Shown piece by piece: positions 7,054-12,139 of a DNA stretch of 12,139 bases. The notes under the pieces are model-generated. The model saw nothing but the letters and a program-made list of their open reading frames with translations. It did not search any database and was not told the origin of the DNA. Made by a program: the position numbers and the translations under genes. The stretch comes from Bacillota bacterium (GTDB lineage: Bacteria > Bacillota > Clostridia > Christensenellales > CAG-138), in the NCBI GenBank assembly GCA_023435025.1, contig JAEYSE010000105.1, positions 1 to 12,139 on the forward strand, read 5' to 3'. The stretch's first letter is position 1. Every line of letters begins with the position of its first letter.

Positions 7054-7077
7054 ATTTTCCTCTAATCTGATATTGCG

Positions 7078-7350
7078 TTACAACTCCTGCGGGGAAATCT
7101 CCTCAGGGAGCGAGTCCTTTACATAGAAAACACGGAAGCAATCACGCGGTACGGGAAGGCCCTCAAGTAAAGCGGCCTTCAATGCCCCGCGCTCGTTTTC
7201 TTCAACGCGCAGGGAAATGCCGCAGCTGCTTGATACCGCCCGCAGCGTGGGCATTGTGCACACGGGCAACAAGGCTTTTAAATGCTGTTCCGCCTGCAGC
7301 GCGTGATGCGTGGAGGAAAAGGATATCATGTAGAAATTCGCGTTGCGCAT
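7078..7350 (-). CDS. DUF3343 protein, putative sulfur/selenium carrier-like
   Basis: This 90-residue protein matches the DUF3343 pattern: an N-terminal strand Y-M-I-S-F-S-S-T-H-H-A-L-Q-A-E, a middle P-T-L-R-A-V-S-S-S-C-G-I-S-L-R with the invariant cysteine C43, and a short C-terminal alpha-beta end. The family is described as putative Se/S carrier-like and often lies near selenium or sulfur transfer genes; no biochemical role is firmly established to my knowledge. A GGAGGGAG ribosome site precedes ATG at 7350. It heads the unit DUF3343 - tcdA - GNAT. The position before tcdA is suggestive, because E. coli TcdA works with a cysteine desulfurase/sulfur-acceptor pair. Confidence 0.85.
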   Translation of the reverse strand: MRNANFYMISFSSTHHALQAEQHLKALLPVCTMPTLRAVSSSCGISLRVEENERGALKAALLEGLPVPRDCFRVFYVKDSLPEEISPQEL

Positions 7351-7374
7351 TTTGCTCCCTCCTCATCGTGCATG

Positions 7375-7403
7375 AGTATAGCATGCGCAAAGGTGAAACA
7401 CAA
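7375..7403 (-). promoter_or_regulatory. Extended -10 promoter for DUF3343 - tcdA - GNAT
   Basis: Minus strand TATACT (7380-7375) is preceded by TGC, giving an extended -10. TTGTGT (7403-7398) is a weak -35 at 17-nt spacing. The start codon is about 25 nt downstream of the -10 box, leaving only a short leader with the ribosome site. The same extended -10 (TGCTATACT) is used upstream of moaC. Confidence 0.6.
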
Positions 7404-7541
7404 TTCTTTGCAAGCGAGAGAGGATACATTTGTCCTAAAAGCGCCTCGTGATAGAGCCCTTCATAATTTCCACACATCGCGCTGATAACATACCCATAGA
7501 TCGGCGCCAAGTATAGCGCCATTCAACAGGGAGGAACGATC

Positions 7542-8048
7542 ATGCGGAATATCAAACGCTATTTTACTATCGCCGTGTCGGTGCTTTTTGCTCTGGTTCT
7601 GTTCGCAGGATGCGCCTTAAAGGCAGAAGGAAACCCGGTTGTGCAGCCCAAGCCTGCAGGAGAGACCGCTGCGGCAGAGACTTCAGGAGACGGCCTTGTA
7701 ATCCCCGTATCCGATCTGACGGACAAACCGCGGTTTTTCTCCTACAACGCGAACGGCGAGGATATGGAGATTATCGCCCTTACCGCGTCGGACGGCTCCA
7801 TCCGCACGGCGTTCAACACCTGCCAGGTTTGTTACAGCTCCGGCAACGGGTATTATAAAGTAGAAGGGAATTCGCTTGTCTGCCAGAACTGCGGCAATAC
7901 CTTCGGCTTTGACGATATCGCCGTGACCCGCGGCGGTTGCAACCCCGTTCCCATTACGGAGGAAGACCGCGCCGAACAGGATGGCAGCATTGTGATCAGC
8001 TCAGGCTATTTGGACGACGCCTCGGCATTGTTTGAAAACTGGAAATAG
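7542..8048 (+). CDS. DUF2318 lipoprotein with CxxC pairs (FtrD-like metal/Fe-S domain)
   Basis: This 168-residue exported lipoprotein has a basic start (M-R-N-I-K-R), a hydrophobic core over residues 8-22 and a lipobox F-A-G-C with the lipidated C24. A low-complexity A/P/E linker (about 25-50) is followed by a compact domain. That domain has C94-x2-C97, C114-x2-C117, then R-G-G-C133-N-P, the cysteine pattern of DUF2318, whose better-known member FtrD belongs to a ferrous iron uptake system and is predicted to hold an Fe-S or metal centre. It would sit on the outer face of the membrane. A GGGAGGA site precedes ATG at 7542. The neighbouring two-component system 65 nt downstream suggests it is either a sensed partner or a target. 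No iron permease is present here, so iron transport is not implied. Confidence 0.83.
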   Translation: MRNIKRYFTIAVSVLFALVLFAGCALKAEGNPVVQPKPAGETAAAETSGDGLVIPVSDLTDKPRFFSYNANGEDMEIIALTASDGSIRTAFNTCQVCYSSGNGYYKVEGNSLVCQNCGNTFGFDDIAVTRGGCNPVPITEEDRAEQDGSIVISSGYLDDASALFENWK

Positions 8049-8069
8049 CGTATGATAAACGCAGGGACA

Positions 8070-8098
8070 GCCGCTTCCCCCATTTATCCATAAGCGGC
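8070..8098. repeat. Perfect 7-bp inverted repeat in front of the response regulator gene
   Basis: GCCGCTT (8070-8076) and AAGCGGC (8092-8098) are perfect arms around a 15-nt A/T/C-rich spacer. The repeat ends 3 nt before the AAAGGAG ribosome site of the response regulator gene (8114). No T-run follows, so it is not a plus-strand terminator. It may be an operator (possibly autoregulatory) or an mRNA hairpin limiting or protecting the downstream message. Confidence 0.45.
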
Positions 8099-8113
8099 AA
8101 AAAGGAGAACGCA

Positions 8114-8800
8114 TTGAAGACCGTGCTCGTTGTGGACGATGAAGAAAAGATCGTCGACATAGTTGGGGCATATTTAAAAAACGCGGGCTACGCGGTGCTT
8201 GCGGCATTTGACGGAGAGGAGGCGCTGAGGCTCTTTGAGCTTCACGCGCCTGATCTTGTCATACTCGACCTGATGCTGCCCGGGAAGAGCGGTGAGGCTG
8301 TTTGCGCCGCCATCCGCAAACGCGCGCGCACTCCCGTCATCATGCTCACCGCGAAGGCCGACGAGCGGGATATTATAGGCGGCCTCCAGCTTGGCGCGGA
8401 CGATTATGTAATGAAGCCCTTTAGCCCCCGCCAGTTGATGGCGCGGGTGGAGGCAGTATTACGGCGCGCCGCGCCTGACGAGGCGCTTTATCGTGTGTTG
8501 TGCTTTGGCGATGGAGAGCTGGTGATCGACGGCGCGAGGCATGAGGTAAGAAAGCACGGCGAGCGCGTGCCGCTGACGCCCACGGAATTCAACATACTCT
8601 TTACCATGGCCAAGCACCCGACCAAGACGTTCACGCGGGAGGAACTCATCGCCGTCGCTATGGAGGACGATTACGAAGGATATGACCGCGTGATTGATAC
8701 GCACATTAAAAATATCCGCCATAAGTTGGGGGAGCAATCCCGGAATTCATCCTGCCTGAAAACCATTCACGGCATAGGGTATGCGTTCGGCGGGGAATAG
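8114..8800 (+). CDS. OmpR/PhoB-family response regulator
   Basis: This 228-residue DNA-binding response regulator has an N-terminal receiver domain (about 1-118) with acidic pocket D8-D9, phosphoacceptor D52 (L-D-L-M-L-P-G), switch T79 and conserved K101 (K-P-F). The C-terminal winged helix (about 130-228) shows L-T-P-T-E-F-N-I-L, the recognition-helix region R-V-I-D-T-H-I-K-N-I-R-H-K-L, and the terminal wing I-H-G-I-G-Y-A-F. It starts with TTG at 8114 behind a good AAAGGAG site at 8101-8107; no ATG fits the conserved N-terminal strand. The kinase gene follows 9 nt later, with its ribosome site beginning in this gene's stop. It controls unknown targets, plausibly including its own operon. Confidence 0.95.
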   Translation: MKTVLVVDDEEKIVDIVGAYLKNAGYAVLAAFDGEEALRLFELHAPDLVILDLMLPGKSGEAVCAAIRKRARTPVIMLTAKADERDIIGGLQLGADDYVMKPFSPRQLMARVEAVLRRAAPDEALYRVLCFGDGELVIDGARHEVRKHGERVPLTPTEFNILFTMAKHPTKTFTREELIAVAMEDDYEGYDRVIDTHIKNIRHKLGEQSRNSSCLKTIHGIGYAFGGE

Positions 8801-8809
8801 GAGGGCCGA

Positions 8810-10237
8810 TTGAAAAAGCAAACGCTGGGCATGCGCCTTTCCCGCTCCTACGCGCTGATGGCGCTTATACTTGTTGCATTGGTCAGCCTTTTTTCCAACC
8901 TGTTTTTGCGGGACGCGTTCGTACAGTATGTCATGCGCGCGCAGGAAGCGCGCAACCAGTCCGTTGTAGAAGAACTGCAGCGGCAATACAAGAACGGCGG
9001 CTTTTCCGTATCAACGCTGGAAAGTCTCGGCATGCGCGCGCTGGAGCAGGGTATGATACTGCGCGTGAGGGACGCACAGGGAAGTACGCTCTGGAACGCA
9101 ATGACGCACAACAACGGTCTGTGCAACCAGATGCTTATGAGCATGGCGGAGAGCATGCAGAGCCGGTACCCCAACTTCCAGGGCGCATACGAAGAAAAGG
9201 AATACCCGCTTGCCGTGGAAAGCGGCAACGCGGGGAGCGTGGCCATCGGGTACTATGGCCCGTATTACCTGACGGACAGCGACACGGTGTTTATCAATAC
9301 CCTTAACCGCGCGCTCATCGTGATTGGGCTACTATCCCTGCTGCTGGCGGGCGTGCTCGGTTCCTTCATGGCGCGGCGCTTAAGTAAGCCCATATCGCAT
9401 GCCACTCACGCCGCCATGAGAATCGCGCGGGGGAATTATCAGGATAAAATTGGTGTCCGAGCGGATACGCGGGAATTACATGAACTGGTGCAATCCCTCA
9501 ATATGCTTTCAGGCACTTTGGAAGAGCAGGAAATGCTCCGGCGCAGGCTCACGCAGGACATTGCGCATGAGCTTCGCACGCCGCTGACCGCGCTCCAGGG
9601 CAACCTCGAGGCGCTCATTGACGGTGTATGGCAGCCCGATCAAAGGCGGATGGAAAGCTGCCATGAGGAAGTCATGCGCTTAGGAAGGCTGGTGAAGGAG
9701 CTCGAAAAGCTCGCACGGCTCGAAAGCCACATGGAACGCCTGGAGCTTTCCAATGTGGATTTATATGCCCTGGCAAAAAGGGCCGTAACGAATTTCGGGC
9801 GTGCCATAGAGGAAAAAGGTCTCAGCGTAGAGGTTACGGGCGAGCCGGTTGTCATAGAGGCGGATGAGGACAAACTGTTTCAGGTGATTGTAAACCTGTT
9901 ATCAAACAGTATCAAGTATACGCCGGGCGGCCGGTCGGTCACCATACGCGCCGGGGCCATGCCTTCGGGCCAAGCGTTTTTTGCGGTTGAGGATACCGGG
10001 GAAGGCATTGGAGAGATGGACCTTCCATATATATTCGAGCGCTTTTATAGGGCGGACGCCTCGCGCAGCAGCCGCACGGGCGGCATAGGCGTGGGGTTGG
10101 CGATAGCCAGGGCCATTGTGGAACTGCATCATGGGACCATTGAGGTAAAAAGCGAGCGGGGCAAGGGCGCGGCGTTTACCGTGACGCTGCCCCCAGAGCA
10201 GAAAAAAGAGGGGGAGGCGTACAATGCAGGACAATAA
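8810..10237 (+). CDS. Membrane sensor histidine kinase (HisKA/HATPase, HAMP)
   Basis: This 475-residue partner kinase starts with TTG at 8810 behind AGGAGGG. TM1 is about residues 13-33, an extracytoplasmic sensor of about 130 residues follows (34-166), and TM2 is about 167-187. HAMP is about 188-240, followed by HisKA with H253 in I-A-H-E-L-R-T-P-L-T. The ATPase has N-box N362/N366, G1 D-T-G-E-G-I at 395-400, F-box F-E-R-F-Y at 409-413 and G2 G-G-I-G-V-G-L-A-I at 424-432. The end of the sensor region (I-G-Y-Y-G-P-Y-Y before TM2) resembles that of many uncharacterised Bacillota kinases, so the signal is unknown. Its last 14 bp overlap the dioxygenase gene, tying the two in one operon. Confidence 0.95.
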   Translation: MKKQTLGMRLSRSYALMALILVALVSLFSNLFLRDAFVQYVMRAQEARNQSVVEELQRQYKNGGFSVSTLESLGMRALEQGMILRVRDAQGSTLWNAMTHNNGLCNQMLMSMAESMQSRYPNFQGAYEEKEYPLAVESGNAGSVAIGYYGPYYLTDSDTVFINTLNRALIVIGLLSLLLAGVLGSFMARRLSKPISHATHAAMRIARGNYQDKIGVRADTRELHELVQSLNMLSGTLEEQEMLRRRLTQDIAHELRTPLTALQGNLEALIDGVWQPDQRRMESCHEEVMRLGRLVKELEKLARLESHMERLELSNVDLYALAKRAVTNFGRAIEEKGLSVEVTGEPVVIEADEDKLFQVIVNLLSNSIKYTPGGRSVTIRAGAMPSGQAFFAVEDTGEGIGEMDLPYIFERFYRADASRSSRTGGIGVGLAIARAIVELHHGTIEVKSERGKGAAFTVTLPPEQKKEGEAYNAGQ

Positions 10238-11006
10238 GCGGAGGATGCCGGTTTTATTCGCGGGGCACGGTTCCCCGATGAACGCAATCGAAGATAACGC
10301 ATTTACAAGAAGCTGGCGGGAGATCGCGGCGCTGATGCCACGGCCCAAGGCCATACTTTCCGTATCCGCGCATTGGTATACGCGGGGAACGCGGACTACG
10401 GACCATGAAAAGCCGGAAACGATCTATGATATGTACGGCTTCCCCAAAGCGCTGTATGAGGTGAAGTACCGCCCGAATGGCAACCCGGCGCTTGCGCGGG
10501 ACGCCGCTTCCTTGCTGCCCAAACAGGTGGTGATCGACAACGGCTGGGGAATCGACCATGGTACATGGTCTGTGCTTGTGCACATGTATCCGGAGGCGGA
10601 TATCCCTGTGGTGCAGTTGAGCATAGACCGGGACGCGGGACCCGAAGCGCATTATCAATTGGGGCGCGCGCTTGCCCCGCTCCGTGAAGAAGGCGTGCTG
10701 CTATTTGGCACGGGCAACGTGGTGCACAACCTTGCGCGAGTCAACTGGAACATGCAAGAGAGCGGCTATCCCTGGGCGGACGAATTCGACCTGTATATCA
10801 AACGCGCCGTGACGGATTGGCGGCACGATGACGCCATCTCGTATGAAAGGGCGGGAACCTCCGCAAGTCATGCGTTCCACACACCGGAACATTATTATCC
10901 GCTTTTGTATGTACTGGGCGCGGCGCAAGAAGGCGAACTGGTTAAGGTGTTTAATGAATCCCGCGTGCTGGGCTCGCTTTCCATGACAGGATACCTGATT
11001 GGCTGA
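10224..11006 (+). CDS. LigB-superfamily dioxygenase, 4,5-DOPA-extradiol-dioxygenase (YgiD) type
   Basis: This 260-residue protein matches the class III extradiol dioxygenase family member known as YgiD/DODA. Metal-ligand candidates are H15 (A-G-H-G-S-P-M-N), H50 (S-A-H-W) and H223 (P-E-H-Y-Y-P-L-L). The conserved H112 (G-I-D-H-G-T-W) is the usual catalytic histidine. Characterised relatives open catechol rings such as L-DOPA with O2. In a probable anaerobe this use of O2 is odd, so the native reaction may differ. The start is ATG 10224 behind GGGGGAGG, overlapping the kinase by 14 bp; a second ATG at 10245 (M8, right before the first strand) is possible. The cysteine hydrolase gene follows after 32 nt. 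Confidence 0.9.
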   Translation: MQDNKRRMPVLFAGHGSPMNAIEDNAFTRSWREIAALMPRPKAILSVSAHWYTRGTRTTDHEKPETIYDMYGFPKALYEVKYRPNGNPALARDAASLLPKQVVIDNGWGIDHGTWSVLVHMYPEADIPVVQLSIDRDAGPEAHYQLGRALAPLREEGVLLFGTGNVVHNLARVNWNMQESGYPWADEFDLYIKRAVTDWRHDDAISYERAGTSASHAFHTPEHYYPLLYVLGAAQEGELVKVFNESRVLGSLSMTGYLIG

Positions 11007-11038
11007 CGGCATACTTCATAAGGTGAAGGAGAAGGGGC

Positions 11039-11557
11039 ATGAGGAAGATACTGATCGTAATCGATATGCAGAACGATTTTATTACGGGGTCGCTCGGGTC
11101 GCCGGAAGCGCAGGCCATTGTGGAGCGCGTGGCGGAAAAAATCAGGACGTTTGACGGGGATGTGGCCGCCACCAAGGACACGCATGACGCTTCCTACTCC
11201 AACACGCAGGAGGGGAAGCTGCTGCCCGTGGCCCATTGTGTTCTGAACACAGAAGGATGGGATTTCCCTCCCGCCATATCCCGGGCGCTTGCGGAAAAAG
11301 CGTACATGCCTTTCTGGAAGGACCGCTTTGCGAGCGTGGCTCTTTCTAAGCACGTGGAGGCGGGGGAATACGACGAGGTACACCTGTGCGGCATCTGCAC
11401 GGACATCTGCGTGGTATCAAATGCACTTTTGATAAAGGCCAGTCTGCCCGAGACGCCAGTTTTTGTGGATGCTTCCTGCTGCGCGGGTACCACGCCGGAA
11501 ATGCACGAGAAGGCGCTCGACGTCATGCGCTCCTGCCAGGTGATTGTAGAGGCATAA
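11039..11557 (+). CDS. Isochorismatase-fold cysteine hydrolase (nicotinamidase-like)
   Basis: This 172-residue member of the cysteine hydrolase superfamily has a visible catalytic triad: D9 in V-I-D-M-Q-N-D-F, K94 in F-W-K-D-R-F, and nucleophile C124 in G-I-C-T-D-I-C-V. A nicotinamidase-like metal site is suggested by D47 and H49 (T-K-D-T-H-D) and H66. The family hydrolyses amides or C-N bonds (nicotinamide, ureidoglycolate-type or isochorismate-related compounds). The metal residues favour nicotinamidase-like chemistry, but the protein is short for PncA and the substrate remains unassigned. The ATG at 11039 has an AAGGAG site at 11025-11030. It is the last gene of the two-component operon and is followed by the structured 399-bp intergenic region. 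Confidence 0.88.
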   Translation: MRKILIVIDMQNDFITGSLGSPEAQAIVERVAEKIRTFDGDVAATKDTHDASYSNTQEGKLLPVAHCVLNTEGWDFPPAISRALAEKAYMPFWKDRFASVALSKHVEAGEYDEVHLCGICTDICVVSNALLIKASLPETPVFVDASCCAGTTPEMHEKALDVMRSCQVIVEA

Positions 11558-11614
11558 ATAGCATCTTGCCGGATGGCTCGGAGTATCAATAAACCTGCTT
11601 AGAGTTGTAAGGTA

Positions 11615-11645
11615 TCGGTGCTTTCAGCGCCGACGGTTATTTTTT
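11615..11645 (+). terminator. Weak candidate terminator after the cysteine hydrolase gene
   Basis: CGGTGC (11616-11621) pairs with GCGCCG (11627-11632) around a 5-nt loop, with one G-T pair, extended by T11615-A11633. Six T follow at 11640-11645, but 6 nt separate them from the stem, which weakens the call. If it fails, transcription would run on to the strong terminator at 11830-11853. Confidence 0.4.
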
Positions 11646-11647
11646 AT

Positions 11648-11672
11648 TGTGGGAAAACTGCGTTTTCCCACA
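11648..11672. repeat. Perfect 11-bp hairpin
   Basis: Positions 11648-11658 pair perfectly with 11662-11672 around the 3-nt loop TGC; the arm is TGTGGGAAAAC. No T-run follows on either strand, so it is not a standard terminator. It directly precedes the three-way-junction block and may mark the edge of a structured RNA or of a dispersed intergenic element. Confidence 0.6.
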
Positions 11673-11691
11673 CCCCTTCCTTAATTACGCG

Positions 11692-11815
11692 CGGGGGCTT
11701 GGAGGGCGAAGCCGAGCGTTGCCAGTAAAGCAGCGAGGCAAAAGCCCAGTGACAAAGGAACCAAGGCAGCGGCTTCCGTAACGCATGACCTTTGTGAACT
11801 ATGTATAGGCCCCCG
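11692..11815 (+). other. Candidate structured RNA or palindromic intergenic repeat (three-way junction)
   Basis: Within the gene-free stretch 11558-11956 this block folds by hand into a closed junction. P1 is CGGGGGC (11692-11698) with GCCCCCG (11809-11815), extendable by three weaker pairs (two of them G-T). P2 is a stacked arm: 11704-11707/11744-11747, 11711-11713/11737-11739, 11717-11722/11730-11735, with loop CAGTAAA. P3 is ACAAAGG (11752-11758) with CCTTTGT (11789-11795). A strong terminator begins 15 nt later. I do not recognise it as a known riboswitch. It could be a non-coding RNA, a long 3' UTR structure of the hydrolase operon, or one copy of a dispersed repeat. No promoter for it is clear. 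The strand is assigned from the terminator orientation. Confidence 0.45.
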
Positions 11816-11829
11816 GAAAAGAGGTCTAT

Positions 11830-11853
11830 GTCGCCCCTCGGGGCGGCTTTTTT
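11830..11853 (+). terminator. Strong intrinsic terminator upstream of moaC
   Basis: The GC-rich stem CGCCC (11832-11836) and GGGCG (11841-11845) closes a CTCG tetraloop, with a further T-G and G-C pair outside. It is followed after GC by six T (11848-11853). It works on the plus strand only. It would end any transcript covering the three-way-junction block or read-through from the cysteine hydrolase operon, insulating moaC. Confidence 0.88.
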
Positions 11854-11868
11854 ATTGCACCTTTTCAC

Positions 11869-11896
11869 ACCGTTATATATAATTGGAAATAACGGT
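11869..11896. promoter_or_regulatory. ModE-like molybdate-responsive operator candidate
   Basis: CCGTTAT (11870-11876) and ATAACGG (11889-11895) are perfect inverted arms. Written in ModE style, the left half CGTTATATA and the right half GAAATAACG are separated by exactly 6 bp (11880-11885). The consensus I recall for ModE is two CGnTATATA-type half-sites in inverted orientation around 6 bp. The left half matches fully and the right half at 7 of 9 positions. It lies immediately upstream of the putative -35 of moaC, a molybdenum cofactor gene, which is a fitting target. Confidence 0.55.
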
Positions 11897-11924
11897 ATGG
11901 CAACGGCTCGAACCATGCTATACT
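11897..11924 (+). promoter_or_regulatory. Promoter for moaC
   Basis: TATACT (11919-11924) preceded by TGC forms an extended -10. ATGGCA (11897-11902) is a partial -35 (4 of 6) at 16-nt spacing. A weak -35 next to the inverted repeat at 11870-11895 is what an activator-dependent promoter would look like, although repression is equally possible. The ATG of moaC lies about 33 nt downstream of the -10 box. Confidence 0.6.
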
Positions 11925-11956
11925 GAAGAAAAGTTCGTCTTTTAAGCGGAGGCGCT

Positions 11957-12139
11957 ATGGAGTTTACACATCTGAACGCACAGGGCGAGGCGCATATGGT
12001 CGATGTCGGTGGAAAAGGCGTCACAAGGCGAACCGCCGTGGCGGAGGCGGTGCTGACCATGGCCCCGGAGACGCTCCAAAAGATATTGGATAACGGCCTG
12101 AAAAAAGGCGATGTGCTGGCGGTGGCCCGCGTTGCGGGA
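11957..12139 (+). CDS. moaC: Cyclic pyranopterin monophosphate synthase MoaC, N-terminal part (3' end outside window)
   Basis: The first 61 residues of a protein run off the right edge. They read F-T-H-L-N-A-Q-G-E-A-H-M-V-D-V then R-R-T-A-V-A-E-A and K-K-G-D-V-L-A-V-A-R-V-A-G, the unmistakable MoaC N-terminus (H-M-V-D-V, the R-x-A-x-A stretch and G-D-V-L-x-V-A-x-x-A-G). MoaC converts the MoaA product (3',8-cyclo-GTP) into cyclic pyranopterin monophosphate, early in molybdenum cofactor biosynthesis in the cytosol. The catalytic lysines lie beyond the edge. ATG 11957 follows GGAGG at 11948-11952. Other moa or moe genes are expected downstream. It appears to have its own promoter and a possible ModE site. 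Confidence 0.93.
   Translation, partial: MEFTHLNAQGEAHMVDVGGKGVTRRTAVAEAVLTMAPETLQKILDNGLKKGDVLAVARVAG

Noticed and set aside
7503..7520. Short inverted repeat GGCGC / GCGCC upstream of the lipoprotein gene
   Set aside because: Only 5 bp and G/C only, which is common by chance in this base composition; no clear plus-strand promoter could be tied to it.
7202..7522. A 106-codon minus-strand frame over the divergent promoter region and the DUF3343 gene
   Set aside because: It overlaps the well-supported DUF3343 gene in a different frame and would bury its promoter; no family match.
11644..12060. A 138-codon minus-strand frame covering the structured block and the start of moaC
   Set aside because: Its first third is antisense to moaC and the rest crosses a terminator and hairpins. 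There is no ribosome site and no recognisable domain. Kept only as a hint that the block might be a repeat.
1..12139. CRISPR arrays, tRNA or rRNA genes, insertion sequences, toxin-antitoxin or phage genes
   Set aside because: I looked for regular repeats, tRNA-like cloverleafs, transposase or integrase motifs and flanking repeats and saw none that could be supported.

Overview
The window is ordinary-looking bacterial chromosome, moderately GC-rich, with dense short-spaced operons, strong AGGAGG-type ribosome binding sites, GTG and TTG starts mixed with ATG, and extended -10 promoters. The gene content (fabZ-accC-accD-accA followed by a DegV protein, a DUF6774-like mini-protein, a DUF3343 protein, a Bacillota-style pyridoxamine kinase) points to a Bacillota, class Clostridia, anaerobe. 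I cannot place it to genus from the sequence alone.

Region 1 (1-3989, plus strand) is the distal part of a type II fatty acid synthesis operon: the tail of FabZ, then biotin carboxylase and the two carboxyltransferase subunits of acetyl-CoA carboxylase, then a DegV/FakB-type fatty-acid-binding protein. Junctions are 4 nt or less, or ATGA overlaps. It ends at a strong bidirectional hairpin (4157-4199) with a U-run on the plus strand.

Region 2 (3976-7350, minus strand) holds two or three transcription units read toward region 1. Upstream is DUF3343 - tcdA - GNAT acetyltransferase, behind an extended -10 promoter. Then come pyridoxamine kinase and an HD-domain hydrolase behind a second, near-consensus promoter. 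Last is a 59-residue DUF6774-like gene whose ribosome binding site lies inside the shared terminator hairpin and whose 3' end overlaps the DegV gene.

Region 3 (7542-11557, plus strand) is a DUF2318 lipoprotein with CxxC pairs, an OmpR-type response regulator and its membrane histidine kinase (both starting with TTG), a LigB/DODA-type dioxygenase and an isochorismatase-fold cysteine hydrolase. Spacing suggests that the last four at least are one operon.

Region 4 (11558-11956) is a 399-bp gene-free stretch with much structure. It contains a weak terminator, a perfect 11-bp hairpin, a block of about 125 nt that folds on paper into a closed three-way junction, and a strong terminator. After these come an inverted repeat resembling the ModE (molybdate regulator) operator and a promoter for moaC, which runs off the right edge.

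I found no large novel defence or mobile system. The items most worth a second look are the ModE-like operator at moaC, the three-way-junction element, the mini-gene whose start is embedded in a terminator, and the DUF3343-TcdA pair, which suggests a sulfur-relay partnership.
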